A stretch of 36,166 nt of DNA from an uncultured Clostridia bacterium. Its GTDB lineage: Bacteria; Bacillota; Clostridia; Oscillospirales; Oscillospiraceae. The translations under genes and the position numbers were made by a program. The notes under the pieces were generated by a model, which worked only from the letters and a program-made list of their open reading frames with translations, did not search any database and was not told the DNA's origin. The DNA lies in contig CANDEH010000009.1 in NCBI GenBank assembly GCA_947383645.1, forward strand, positions 1 to 36,166. Reading direction: 5' to 3'. Below are positions 7,201 through 15,155 of this stretch, in pieces. Within the stretch, counting starts at the first letter, position 1, and every line of letters begins with the position of its first letter.

Positions 7201-8315
7201 TCTATTTTGACGCCGCCGCCACCACCTTTCAAAAGCCGCGGGCCGTAAAGGATGCGGTGCGCGCCGCTATGGACTCCATGAGTTCCCCCGGCCGGGGGAA
7301 CTACCCCGCTGCCGCCCTGGCGGCCCAGACGCTGTTCCAGTGCCGAATGGAGCTGGGGGAGCTGTTTGGTATGGAGAACCCGGAGCAGGTGGTTTTTACC
7401 GCCAGCGCCACACATGCTTTGAACATCGCCATCCGCTCCTGCGTCCGGCCGGGGGGGCGGGTGGTAATCTCCGGGTATGAGCATAACGCCGTCACACGGA
7501 CCCTTCACGCCATAGAGGGCTTGACCATCTGCGTGGTCAATACGCCGCTCTTCGATCCAACGGCCATGGTCCAGGGCTTCGAGGATCTGGTTACCCCGGA
7601 TATTGACGCGGTGATCTGCACCCATGTGTCCAACGTCTTCGGCTATGTTCTGCCCGTGGCGGAGATTGCCGGCATCTGCCGGAGGCAGCGGGTACCGCTG
7701 ATTCTGGACGCCTCCCAGTCCGCTGGGTGTATTTCTATCGACCAGAGGGCTCTGGGCGCGGCCTTCATCGCCATGCCCGGACACAAGGGGCTCTACGGGC
7801 CTCAGGGCACCGGGGTGCTTCTCTGCGGCAGGGAGGGGGAGCCGCTGCTCTGCGGCGGTACCGGCAGCAGCTCCCGGGAGCAGTGGATGCCGAATTTTCT
7901 GCCGGACCGCATGGAGGCCGGAACCCACAATGTGCCGGGGATCGCCGGCCTGCTGGCCGGTGTGCGCTTTGTGCGCACCACAGGCCTGGCCGCCATCCGC
8001 CGCCACGGAAACCGGCTCAAGGATCAGCTGCTTACCGCTCTGGAGGGGGAGGAGCGCTACCAGCTCTTCGGCAGCCGCGACGCCGCTCTTCAGACGGGCG
8101 TGCTGTCTATCATTCCCCGGGAGGGTGATTCGGAGACGCTGTGCGAATATCTCAGCGCGAAGGGCATCGCCCTGCGGGGCGGGCTTCACTGTGCCCCGTA
8201 TGCCCACCGGACGGCGGGAACCCTGAACACCGGCACCGCCCGCTTTTCCGTATCCGCCTTCAACCGTCCCGACGAAGTGGACCGCCTTGTTGAGGCGCTG
8301 AAGCGCTACAAATGA
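7197..8315 (+). CDS. Class V aminotransferase-fold cysteine desulfurase family protein
   Basis: This 372-aa PLP enzyme begins IYFDAAATTFQKP, typical of the cysteine desulfurase/selenocysteine lyase group. The PLP-binding Lys is in MPGHKGLYGPQGTG (about residue 199), the Asp and Gln that hold the cofactor are in LILDASQSAGC, and the catalytic Cys is in ALRGGLHCAPYAH near residue 331. Length and the HKGLYGPQG motif match the subgroup often annotated simply as cysteine desulfurase family protein. It should take sulfur (or selenium) from cysteine (or selenocysteine) and pass it through the active-site Cys. Overlap with the DUF3343 gene suggests that protein as the acceptor or partner. No iron-sulfur scaffold gene is adjacent. 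Confidence 0.9.
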   Translation: MIYFDAAATTFQKPRAVKDAVRAAMDSMSSPGRGNYPAAALAAQTLFQCRMELGELFGMENPEQVVFTASATHALNIAIRSCVRPGGRVVISGYEHNAVTRTLHAIEGLTICVVNTPLFDPTAMVQGFEDLVTPDIDAVICTHVSNVFGYVLPVAEIAGICRRQRVPLILDASQSAGCISIDQRALGAAFIAMPGHKGLYGPQGTGVLLCGREGEPLLCGGTGSSSREQWMPNFLPDRMEAGTHNVPGIAGLLAGVRFVRTTGLAAIRRHGNRLKDQLLTALEGEERYQLFGSRDAALQTGVLSIIPREGDSETLCEYLSAKGIALRGGLHCAPYAHRTAGTLNTGTARFSVSAFNRPDEVDRLVEALKRYK

Positions 8316-8346
8316 TCCGAAATGCTTCTCAAAATTTGAATATGCA

Positions 8347-8383
8347 CGCGTGAAAGGAACCCTTTTAGGGTTCCTTTCACGCG
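8347..8383. repeat. Perfect 16-bp hairpin after the desulfurase gene
   Basis: The arms 8347-8362 and 8368-8383 pair perfectly around the loop TTTTA. No T-run follows on either strand, so it is not a standard terminator. The inner 11 bp of the stem (GAAAGGAACCC / GGGTTCCTTTC) recur at 25914-25940 with a different loop, making it a dispersed hairpin repeat. Confidence 0.7.
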
Positions 8384-8463
8384 CTGTTGGCCCGCCGCGC
8401 TCCGGAGGAAGATCCCCGCCGCAAAAAATTTACAAATTGATCAAATTTACCTTGCGGTATTTC

Positions 8464-8492
8464 TTGCTTTTTTTCTGGATTTATTATACAAT
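8464..8492 (+). promoter_or_regulatory. Sigma-A promoter of cdaA operon
   Basis: There is TTGCTT (8464-8469), a 17-bp spacer and TACAAT (8487-8492), 41 bp before the cdaA ATG, in an AT-rich stretch that contrasts with the surrounding DNA. Confidence 0.7.
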
Positions 8493-8533
8493 AAAACGAA
8501 TTATGTGAAGCACTGGACAGTAAGGAGCGCGCA

Positions 8534-9397
8534 ATGGAATATTTGGAAAGAGGTCTCTACTATCTCCTCAGTATGGAGATCACGGACATCGTGGATATGG
8601 CGATTATCGCCTATCTGGTCTACCAGCTCTTGGCCCTGGTGAAGAACACCAGCTCCGAGCGGGTGCTCAAGGGCGTGCTGTTTGTGATTCTGGCGCTGTG
8701 GCTCTCCGCGGAGTGGCAGCTCAGCAGTCTGAACTTTGTGCTCAACAAGCTGGTGGAGTGGGGCGTTCTGGCCCTGGTGATCCTGTTCCAGCCGGAGATC
8801 CGGCGGATTTTAGACCAGCTGGGGGGCAGCCGCTTCTCCTTTTTGCGGGTGTTCAACAAGCGGGAACAGATCAGCTCCATTGAGCACGCCATCCATGTCA
8901 CCGCCGAGGCCTGTCAGGACATGAGCCGGGACCGCACCGGCGCCCTGATCGTCTTTGAGCGGCAGAACAAGCTGGACGACGTGCTCCGCAGCGGCACCAA
9001 ACTGGACGCGGAGCCCTCCTCGGAGCTTTTGAAGAACGTGTTCTTCGTCAAGGCGCCCATGCACGACGGGGCTATGATAATCCGGGACGGCCGGGTGCTG
9101 GGGGCCGGGTGTATGCTCCCCCTCAGCCGGAATGTGAACCTCAGCCGGGACCTGGGCATGCGCCACCGGGCGGGTATCGGCATGAGCGAGAATTCCGACG
9201 CGGTGGTGGTCCTGGTCTCCGAGGAGACCGGATCCATCTCCGTGGCGGTGGGGGGGATGCTCAAGCGCCACCTGAGCGTCGAGACGCTGCGTCTCCTCCT
9301 CTCCAACGAGCTCCTTCCCAAGGAGGAGGACACGGCGGAGAAAAAGAAGTTTCAGCTGAAAGACCTGATCAAACGGAAGAAGGAAAAGCATGAATAA
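8534..9397 (+). CDS. cdaA: Diadenylate cyclase CdaA
   Basis: This 287-aa protein makes the second messenger c-di-AMP from two ATP. It has the CdaA layout: membrane helices in the first ~85 residues (ITDIVDMAIIAYLVYQLLAL, VLFVILALWLSAEW, WGVLALVILFQPEIRRIL) and then a DAC domain. The catalytic DGA motif is at residues 178-180 (PMHDGAMII) and the RHR motif at 210-212 (GMRHRAGIG). A Lys-rich tail ends the protein. The start has TAAGGAGC upstream. Its last 8 bp overlap cdaR, so the enzyme and its membrane regulator are coupled, as in most Firmicutes. The usual third gene glmM is not present here. Confidence 0.97.
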   Translation: MEYLERGLYYLLSMEITDIVDMAIIAYLVYQLLALVKNTSSERVLKGVLFVILALWLSAEWQLSSLNFVLNKLVEWGVLALVILFQPEIRRILDQLGGSRFSFLRVFNKREQISSIEHAIHVTAEACQDMSRDRTGALIVFERQNKLDDVLRSGTKLDAEPSSELLKNVFFVKAPMHDGAMIIRDGRVLGAGCMLPLSRNVNLSRDLGMRHRAGIGMSENSDAVVVLVSEETGSISVAVGGMLKRHLSVETLRLLLSNELLPKEEDTAEKKKFQLKDLIKRKKEKHE

Positions 9398-10625
9398 TAT
9401 CAAAAACACGAAAACCTTCCGCGCCATCCTCTCCATCCTTGTGGCGCTGATTATCTGGCTGTATGTAGAGAATATCGACCCCTCCATCATCGACCTGAAC
9501 GTGCGGGACATCCCAGTGGAGTTCATCGGCGAGGAGGACATCCTGGAGGAGCGGGGACTGATGGTCTCCAGCGACAAGAACGTCACCGTGGATCTGACTT
9601 TGCAGGGCCAACGCAATATGATTACCTCCCTGGGGCGGGGGAAGGGCATCCGCATCCAGGTGGACCTCTCCGGCATTACCACCACCGGGCAGCACAGCCT
9701 GGAGTATGACATCATCTATCCCGACAGCGTGTCGGAGCGGAACATCGTGGTGGACTCCGCCAACCCCTACCGGGTGACGGTGGACGTGGTGGAGCTCTAC
9801 AAGAAGTCCATCACCGTCCGGGGCGAGCGCACCGGCGAGGCGGCCGACGGCTATATGGCCGGAGAGATGACCTTCAGCGAGGATACCATTCTGGTCAGCG
9901 GCGAGCAGCTGGCGGTGAGCAACATCAGCCACGCCCTGGTCAGTGTGGACCTCACCGGAGCCACCGAGACGGTGAATCAGGCGGCCCCCATCCAGCTTAT
10001 CGATTTCAACGGCGATGTGGTGGACAGCGCCGAGCTGCGCATGAGCGCCGAGGCCATCAATGTGTCCGTGCCCATCCTGATGATTAAGGAATTGCCTCTG
10101 GTTGTCGATTTCGTGTCCTCCCCCGGATCCATGGAGGCCGACATGCCCCACTCCATCATGCCCCGCACCATCACCGTGGCCGGGGACAGCAAGAGTATCA
10201 GCAAGCTGGACCAGATCGTCCTTAGCCAGGTGGTGCTCAAGGAGATTACGCAGAATACCTCCTACACGGTGCCCATCCCCATTCCGGCGGGGTCCATCAA
10301 CCTCTCCGGGGAGACGGCGGCCACCGTCACCATCAGCTCCATGAACCTGGAGACAAAAACCTTCACCGTCAGCAACCTCAGCTATATCAACGAGCCGCCG
10401 GACAAGACGGTGACAGTGGTCACCAATGAGGTGGACGTGGTGCTCCGGGGTCCGGCGGAGGAGCTGGAGGCCATTGAGGACTTCAATATCCGCATTGTGG
10501 GCGACATGACCGACGTCACCGCCTCCAACGGCAACTACGCCATCCCCGCCGAGGTCTATGTGGACGGCAACGACCGGGTGGGGGCCATCGGCAGCTATCA
10601 GATCACCGTGCGGATCAGCTCGTAA
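9390..10625 (+). CDS. cdaR: CdaR, YbbR-domain regulator of CdaA
   Basis: This 411-aa protein has one N-terminal membrane helix (about residues 11-27, AILSILVALIIWLYVEN). Four extracytoplasmic YbbR-type beta repeats follow (approximately 35-120, 125-215, 220-305, 315-405). Repeat signatures such as VTVDLTLQGQ, ITVRGERTGEAADGY and VVLRGPAEELEAIEDF are visible. CdaR binds and modulates CdaA at the membrane. It begins inside the end of cdaA (8-bp overlap, AAGGAAAAGC ribosome site). Downstream genes follow closely (RseC-like at +10 bp), so the transcript probably continues. Confidence 0.93.
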   Translation: MNNIKNTKTFRAILSILVALIIWLYVENIDPSIIDLNVRDIPVEFIGEEDILEERGLMVSSDKNVTVDLTLQGQRNMITSLGRGKGIRIQVDLSGITTTGQHSLEYDIIYPDSVSERNIVVDSANPYRVTVDVVELYKKSITVRGERTGEAADGYMAGEMTFSEDTILVSGEQLAVSNISHALVSVDLTGATETVNQAAPIQLIDFNGDVVDSAELRMSAEAINVSVPILMIKELPLVVDFVSSPGSMEADMPHSIMPRTITVAGDSKSISKLDQIVLSQVVLKEITQNTSYTVPIPIPAGSINLSGETAATVTISSMNLETKTFTVSNLSYINEPPDKTVTVVTNEVDVVLRGPAEELEAIEDFNIRIVGDMTDVTASNGNYAIPAEVYVDGNDRVGAIGSYQITVRISS

Positions 10626-10635
10626 GGAGGCGTTC

Positions 10636-11031
10636 ATGACACAGTTTGCCACCGTGGAGCAGCTTTTGGAGGGGGACCGGGCCCGCATTGCCGTGGTGCG
10701 CCGGTCCGCCTGCGCGCACGCCTGTGAGAGCTGCGCCGGCTGCGGCGGGACGAAGCCGGTGGTCCGCGCTACCGCCTATAATCCCCTCGGCGCCAGGCCG
10801 GGGGACCGGGTGCTGGTGTACAGCGACGACAGACCCGTTTTGCAGGCGGCGGCGCTGGTATACCTGCTGCCCATCCTGACCTTCTTTCTGAGCTACGGCC
10901 TCTCCGCCGGTCTGGCGAGCCTCGCCCTGCGGGTTCTGATTTCCCTGGGCGGCACGGCCCTGGGCCTGGTCCCGGCGCTGCTGCTGGATAGGCGATCCCG
11001 GATTCGCTTCGAGATCACGGAGCTGCTGTAG
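10636..11031 (+). CDS. RseC/MucC-like SoxR-reducing system family protein
   Basis: This 131-aa protein starts at ATG 10636 with AAGGAGG upstream; a longer in-frame start inside cdaR is unlikely. The N-terminal third has a Cys cluster (CAHACESCAGCGG), a strand-rich stretch, and then two membrane helices (VLQAAALVYLLPILTFFLSYGL and LRVLISLGGTALGLVPALLL). This is the RseC/MucC layout, seen in clostridia near rnf or electron-transport genes and in proteobacterial SoxR reduction. In this window no rnf genes are adjacent. The four Cys could hold metal or an Fe-S cluster, which is inference. Confidence 0.82.
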   Translation: MTQFATVEQLLEGDRARIAVVRRSACAHACESCAGCGGTKPVVRATAYNPLGARPGDRVLVYSDDRPVLQAAALVYLLPILTFFLSYGLSAGLASLALRVLISLGGTALGLVPALLLDRRSRIRFEITELL

Positions 11032-11033
11032 GG

Positions 11034-11915
11034 ATGTTTGGCTACGTCAGACCGAGCTTGAACCGGCTCTCGGAGGAGGAGCGGGAGGGCTATCAGGCGC
11101 TGTACTGCGGCCTCTGCCACACCCTGGGCCGGCGCTGCGGCAGTTTAAGCCGCCTGATCCTCAACTACGATTTTACCTTTCTGGCGGCCCTGCTCTCCGG
11201 CACTGCGGGGAGGGAGCGGCGGCGCTGTATCGCAAGTCCGCTTCGCCCGAAGGAGGCGGCCTGTGGAAGCGCGGCGCTGGATTTGGCTGCCGATATCAGT
11301 GTGATACTCGCCTACCACAAGGCGGCTGACGACCGTCTGGACAGCGGCTTTTGGCGGGGACAGGCCTGCCGCGCCGTCCAGGGGGCGCTGCGTCCGGCCT
11401 ATCAAAGGGCCGCCGCCCTCCGGCCGGATATGGACCGGCGGACCCGCTGTGAGCTGGACCGCCTGCACCGGCTGGAACAGGAGCGCTGCCCCTCCCTTGA
11501 CGCGCCGGCGGACACCTTCGCCCTTCTGCTCCAGAGCGCGGCCGCAGAGCTGGAGGAGGGCGTACAGCGGCGGGTGCTGGAGCAGCTGCTCTACCACCTG
11601 GGCCGGTGGATCTACCTGGTGGACGCGGTGGACGACCTCCGGGAGGACAGCCGGACCGGGAACTACAACCCTGTGGCCCTGCGCTTCGGCCTCACCGACG
11701 GGACGCTGTCCCGGGAGGCCCGGGAGCGGGTAGGGGAGACCCTGGACGCCTCCATCCAGGCCATGGCGGCGGCCTACGAGCTGTGGGATTTCGGCCCCTG
11801 GTCGGCGCTGATCCGGGCCACCGTGTACGAGGGCCTCTACTGTGTGGGACATGCTGTGATGGATGGAACATTTCACACCGCCCAAAAGGGGGGCGGAAAA
11901 AAGGAGCTGCTATGA
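11034..11915 (+). CDS. DUF5685 family protein
   Basis: This 293-aa protein has the family start MFGYVRPSLNRLSEEE and the conserved YCGLCHTLG motif (about residues 24-32), followed by an all-alpha region. Acidic helix motifs (YLVDAVDDLREDSRTGNYNP) recall the fold of isoprenoid-synthase-like or phytoene-synthase-like alpha-helical proteins. The function is unknown to me. It starts 2 bp after the RseC-like gene and overlaps the J-domain gene at its end (ATGA). The YCGLC Cys pair and a Cys-rich tail on the next protein hint at a shared metal or redox setting. Confidence 0.82.
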   Translation: MFGYVRPSLNRLSEEEREGYQALYCGLCHTLGRRCGSLSRLILNYDFTFLAALLSGTAGRERRRCIASPLRPKEAACGSAALDLAADISVILAYHKAADDRLDSGFWRGQACRAVQGALRPAYQRAAALRPDMDRRTRCELDRLHRLEQERCPSLDAPADTFALLLQSAAAELEEGVQRRVLEQLLYHLGRWIYLVDAVDDLREDSRTGNYNPVALRFGLTDGTLSREARERVGETLDASIQAMAAAYELWDFGPWSALIRATVYEGLYCVGHAVMDGTFHTAQKGGGKKELL

Positions 11916-12577
11916 CCGATCCCTATAAAGTTCTGAACATACCTCCCACTGCCACTGATGAGGAGGTGAAGAAGGCCTACCGTGAGCTGGCCCGGAAGTA
12001 CCACCCGGACAACTACAACAACAATCCCCTGGCCGATCTGGCGCAGGAGAAGATGAAGGAGATCAACGAGGCCTACGACACCATCACCAGGCAGCGCAGC
12101 GGCCAGGGCGGCTCATACGGCAGCAGGTCCTACAGCGGCGGCCAGAGCGCCTCCGGCGGAACATACGGCGGCTATGCCTCCTCCCGCCAGGAGGCCGGCG
12201 GGGAGGAGGGCGCCGCCTTCCGGCAGGTCCGCGCCGCCATTGACCGGGGGGATTTAAGCACGGCGGAGCACGTGCTGGAGATCATCAGCCGCCGGGACGG
12301 GGAGTGGCACTTTCTCAAGGGCGTGATCTACTGCCGCCGGGGCTGGCTGGAGGAGGGGCTGCGCTACTGCGAGGCCGCCTGCCAGCTCTCGCCGGGGAAT
12401 ATGGAGTACCTCCAGTTCCTGGAGCAGCTGCGTAGCCGCACGCAGCGGGCCTACCGCCCGGCTGGCTATCCCCCGGTGTTTACCACCACCTGCGCGGACA
12501 ACGGCTTCTGCCGCTGGATGCTGTGCAGCTACTGCTGCTGCAACTGCTGCAGCTTCTGCGGCCTCAGCCGTTTTTAA
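11912..12577 (+). CDS. J-domain protein with Cys-rich tail
   Basis: This 221-aa protein starts at ATG 11912, which overlaps the previous stop. Residues 1-60 form a complete J-domain with HPD at 31-33 (ELARKYHPDNY), the motif that stimulates DnaK ATPase. A Gly/Ser/Tyr-rich linker (about 65-95) follows, then a TPR-like helical segment (about 100-180). The protein ends in a Cys-rich tail of about 30 residues carrying eight Cys (from TTCADNGFC to CSFCGL). It lacks the zinc-finger and C-terminal domains of DnaJ, so it is a specialised co-chaperone. Coupling to the DUF5685 gene suggests that protein or its complex as a client. Confidence 0.88.
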   Translation: MTDPYKVLNIPPTATDEEVKKAYRELARKYHPDNYNNNPLADLAQEKMKEINEAYDTITRQRSGQGGSYGSRSYSGGQSASGGTYGGYASSRQEAGGEEGAAFRQVRAAIDRGDLSTAEHVLEIISRRDGEWHFLKGVIYCRRGWLEEGLRYCEAACQLSPGNMEYLQFLEQLRSRTQRAYRPAGYPPVFTTTCADNGFCRWMLCSYCCCNCCSFCGLSRF

Positions 12578-12735
12578 GGACGCACTGAATCAATCGCCAT
12601 ACGCGTCTTCGCGCCATAAATTTTCTCTGGACATCGTCAGAAAACCTTGAAATCCGTTAGGATTTCTGTGGTTTTCTTCCTCGCCAGCGGAAAATTTCTG
12701 ACACAAATCCGCGCACGCCGATTGAATCAGTCCTT
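12578..12735. repeat. Nested imperfect palindrome of about 158 bp
   Basis: This fills the gap between the J-domain gene stop and yicC. The outer arms (12585-12596 and 12719-12730) pair with one mismatch. A middle pair matches AAATTTTC...CTGG near 12618-12630 with CCAGCGGAAAATTT near 12684-12697. The core is a strong hairpin: GAAAACC (12640-12646) with GGTTTTC (12670-12676), and GAAATCC (12649-12655) with GGATTTC (12660-12666), loop GTTA. The outer pair suggests a MITE-like or palindromic mobile repeat. No target duplication is obvious. Confidence 0.7.
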
Positions 12736-12799
12736 CCTAAAAAAGCGGACTTCGCATAGAAGACAGGAAACGGGCGTATAAGGAAAGGAACAAGGAGCT

Positions 12800-13678
12800 A
12801 TGATCCAGAGTATGACCGGCTATGGCCGGGCCAGAGAGACGATCAACCGGCGGGACATCACCGTGGAACTGCGCAGCGTCAACAACCGCTACCTGGACTG
12901 TACGGTAAAGATGCCGCGGATGTACATCTTTGCCGAGGACGCCATTAAGACGGCGGTGCAGCAGTCGGTGTCCCGGGGGAAGGTGGATGTGTTCATCACC
13001 ATTGACGCCACCGAGGCCGAGCAGGGCGTGGTGTCGGTAAACCTGCCCCTGGCCGCGGGGTATCTGGAGGCCATCCGGCAGATCAGCGGCCAGCTGGGAC
13101 TGCCGGAGGACATCACCGCCCGGGAGCTGTCCCGATTTCCCGATGTGATTACTGTCACCAAAGCGGAGGAGGATCTGGAGTCTCTCAGCGCCGACATCTG
13201 CACCGTCCTCCGCGCCGCCATTGAGAACTACCAGGAGATGCGGCAGAAGGAGGGGGCGCGGCTTTGCGCGGATATCGAGGGACGCCTCAATACCATTGAG
13301 GCGCTCACCGCTCAGGTGGAGGAGCGCTCGCCCCAGACGGTAGCGGAGTACCGGGAGAAGCTCCTCAGCCGCATGCAGGAGGTATTGGGCGGCGCCTCCA
13401 TCGACGAGACCCGGATTCTCACCGAGGCCGCCATCTTTGCCGACAAGGTGGCCGTGGACGAGGAGACCGTCCGCCTGCGCAGCCACCTGGCCCAGCTGCG
13501 GGAGATGCTCCAGAGCAGCGAGCCCGTGGGCAGGAAGCTGGATTTTTTGATCCAGGAGGTCAACCGGGAATCCAACACCATCGGATCCAAGTGCAGCGAT
13601 GTGGAGATCACCCGGAAGGTGGTGGCGCTGAAGGCCGAGGTGGAAAAGATCCGGGAGCAGGTACAGAATATCGAGTGA
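12800..13678 (+). CDS. yicC: YicC/YloC family endoribonuclease
   Basis: This 292-aa protein begins with the family hallmark IQSMTGYGRA and contains RSVNNRYLDCTVKMPR (about residues 27-42). The conserved C-terminal block runs from GRKLDFLIQEVNRESNTIGSKC to the end. YicC-type proteins are cytoplasmic endoribonucleases implicated in small-RNA and mRNA turnover. Length is standard for the family. It heads the conserved run yicC-remA-gmk-rpoZ. The ATG has AAGGAG six bases upstream. Confidence 0.95.
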   Translation: MIQSMTGYGRARETINRRDITVELRSVNNRYLDCTVKMPRMYIFAEDAIKTAVQQSVSRGKVDVFITIDATEAEQGVVSVNLPLAAGYLEAIRQISGQLGLPEDITARELSRFPDVITVTKAEEDLESLSADICTVLRAAIENYQEMRQKEGARLCADIEGRLNTIEALTAQVEERSPQTVAEYREKLLSRMQEVLGGASIDETRILTEAAIFADKVAVDEETVRLRSHLAQLREMLQSSEPVGRKLDFLIQEVNRESNTIGSKCSDVEITRKVVALKAEVEKIREQVQNIE

Positions 13679-13693
13679 ACGGAGGAGGACCCC

Positions 13694-13930
13694 GTGAAAA
13701 GGAAGCGGATCATCGCCCTCCTGGCGGCTCTGGCGATCCTCCTGCTGTTCCCCGTCCGGCACCGCCTGAAGGACGGCGGAACGGTCGTGTACAGGGCCAT
13801 TCTCTACAGCGTGCAGGACGTACACCGGCTGGCCCCCGGCCTTCCGGCGGAACAGGAGTATGTGGAGGGAACCATTGTTCACATCCTGGGGATGGAGGTC
13901 TTTAACAGCGTCCCCTCCGGGAGTGCCTGA
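13694..13930 (+). CDS. Small exported or membrane-anchored protein
   Basis: This 78-aa protein starts at GTG 13694 with GGAGGAGG nine bases upstream. It has a basic N-terminus (KRKR), one hydrophobic helix (about residues 6-19, IIALLAALAILLLF) and then a soluble part with the pattern YRAILYSVQDVHRL and GTIVHILGMEVFNSV. I have no named family for it, but short proteins of this pattern occur in Firmicutes. It sits between yicC (15 bp before) and remA (43 bp after). Function is unknown. Confidence 0.7.
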   Translation: MKRKRIIALLAALAILLLFPVRHRLKDGGTVVYRAILYSVQDVHRLAPGLPAEQEYVEGTIVHILGMEVFNSVPSGSA

Positions 13931-13973
13931 GATATCGGGCATAAAATCAGGGCTGAAGACAGGAAAAATCGCT

Positions 13974-14243
13974 ATGGAGCTTGTAAACATCGGATACGGA
14001 AATCTGATCTCCGCCCGGCGGCTGATCGCCGTGGTGAGCCCGGACTCCGCGCCCATCAAGCGGATGGTGACGGAGGCTCGGGAGCGGAGCATGCTGATCG
14101 ACGCCACCTTCGGGCGCAAGACCCGAACGGTACTCATTATGGACAGCGACCACATTGTGCTCTCCGGCATAGCGCTGGAGAAGCTGGCGCCCCGCTTCGG
14201 TCTGGAGCCGGCGGAGCTGACGGAGGAGGAAGAGAATGGCTAA
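13974..14243 (+). CDS. remA: RemA (DUF370) extracellular matrix/biofilm regulator
   Basis: This 89-aa protein starts at ATG 13974, giving the conserved N-terminus ELVNIGYGNLISARR. IAVVSPDSAPIKRMV and SMLIDATFGRKTRTVLIMDSDHIVLS follow. The RemA Arg residues in the two conserved blocks are present. In B. subtilis RemA is a ring-forming DNA-binding protein that activates matrix and osmoprotection operons. Upstream in-frame codons are not conserved. The gene overlaps gmk by 8 bp, as in other Firmicutes. Its ribosome site is weak. Confidence 0.95.
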   Translation: MELVNIGYGNLISARRLIAVVSPDSAPIKRMVTEARERSMLIDATFGRKTRTVLIMDSDHIVLSGIALEKLAPRFGLEPAELTEEEENG

Positions 14244-14841
14244 AGGCATGACCTTCATCATTGCCGGCCCCTCCGGGGTGGGCAAGGGCACCGTCATTAA
14301 GAGGGTGTTTGAGAGCGGACGGAAGCTGTACTTCTCCGTCTCCGCCACCACCAGGGCGCCCAGGCCCGGGGAACAGGACGGGGTGGACTACCACTTCATC
14401 TCCCGGGAACAGTTTGACAGCTGGATCGCCCAGGGCGCCTTTCTGGAGCATGCGGAGTTCGTGGGCAACTGCTACGGCACGCCCGGGCGCTACGTGGACG
14501 AGGCCATGGACCGGGGAGAGGACGTTATCCTGGATATTGAGGTCCAGGGAGCGGAGCAGGTCCATCAGCTGCGGCCCGAGGCGGTGCGCATCTTTTTGGC
14601 GCCCCCCTCCTGGGCGGAGCTCCGCCGCCGTCTGATCGGACGGGGCACCGAGTCCGCAGAGAAGGTGGAGAGGCGTCTCCAGCGCAGCCGGGAGGAGTTC
14701 CAGGTGGCGCAAAACTACGACTACCTGGTGGTCAACGACGACGTGGAACAGGCGGCGGCGGAGGTGCTGGCCATTATCGCCGCCAGCCACTGCCGGGCGG
14801 CGGACCGCTATGAGGCGGTCAGCCGCGCGCTGGAGGAGTGA
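14236..14841 (+). CDS. gmk: Guanylate kinase
   Basis: This 201-aa protein phosphorylates GMP to GDP with ATP. It has the P-loop GPSGVGKG (residues 11-18), the GMP-binding SATTRAPRPGEQDGVDYHF and the lid/core segments LDIEVQGAEQV and RLIGRGTES. Length and motif spacing are standard. It lies between remA and rpoZ, the order seen in Bacillus, and belongs to the same transcription unit. Confidence 0.97.
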   Translation: MAKGMTFIIAGPSGVGKGTVIKRVFESGRKLYFSVSATTRAPRPGEQDGVDYHFISREQFDSWIAQGAFLEHAEFVGNCYGTPGRYVDEAMDRGEDVILDIEVQGAEQVHQLRPEAVRIFLAPPSWAELRRRLIGRGTESAEKVERRLQRSREEFQVAQNYDYLVVNDDVEQAAAEVLAIIAASHCRAADRYEAVSRALEE

Positions 14842-14931
14842 GCGTTTGCTCCTCAGACCTGCCGGCATAACATCTGCGTATTCCCGGGAAAATCCCGGAA
14901 ACACTATATATGGAAGGGAAGGATCGCATTT

Positions 14932-15153
14932 ATGATGCTCTATCCTGCAATGAACAAGCTGACGGCAAATGTACCCAACCGCTATCTTCTGGTCAACGTG
15001 GTGGCCCGGCGGGCCCGCCAGATTGCCCAGCGGGCGGAGGACTGCAACGAGAAGCTGTCAGAGAAGCCGGTGACCAGCTCCATCAAGGAGGTGGCTGACG
15101 GCAGCATCAGCGTGGCCGCGGCGGATGTGGTTATCAAGGACGTGGAGGCATAA
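14932..15153 (+). CDS. rpoZ: RNA polymerase omega subunit
   Basis: This 73-aa protein has the omega core NRYLLVNVVARRARQIAQRAE (about residues 16-36) and a C-terminal KPVTSSIKEVADG. Omega helps fold and assemble beta-prime. Two tandem ATG codons start the gene (14932, 14935), with GGAAGGGAAGG upstream. Its stop is followed after 2 bp by the first hairpin of a multi-hairpin element. In Bacillus coaBC would be the next gene; it is absent here. Confidence 0.93.
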   Translation: MMLYPAMNKLTANVPNRYLLVNVVARRARQIAQRAEDCNEKLSEKPVTSSIKEVADGSISVAAADVVIKDVEA

Positions 15154-15155
15154 TT

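Noticed and set aside
8347..8383. Intrinsic terminator after the desulfurase gene
   Set aside because: The stem is strong but no T-run follows on either strand, so I list it as a repeat.
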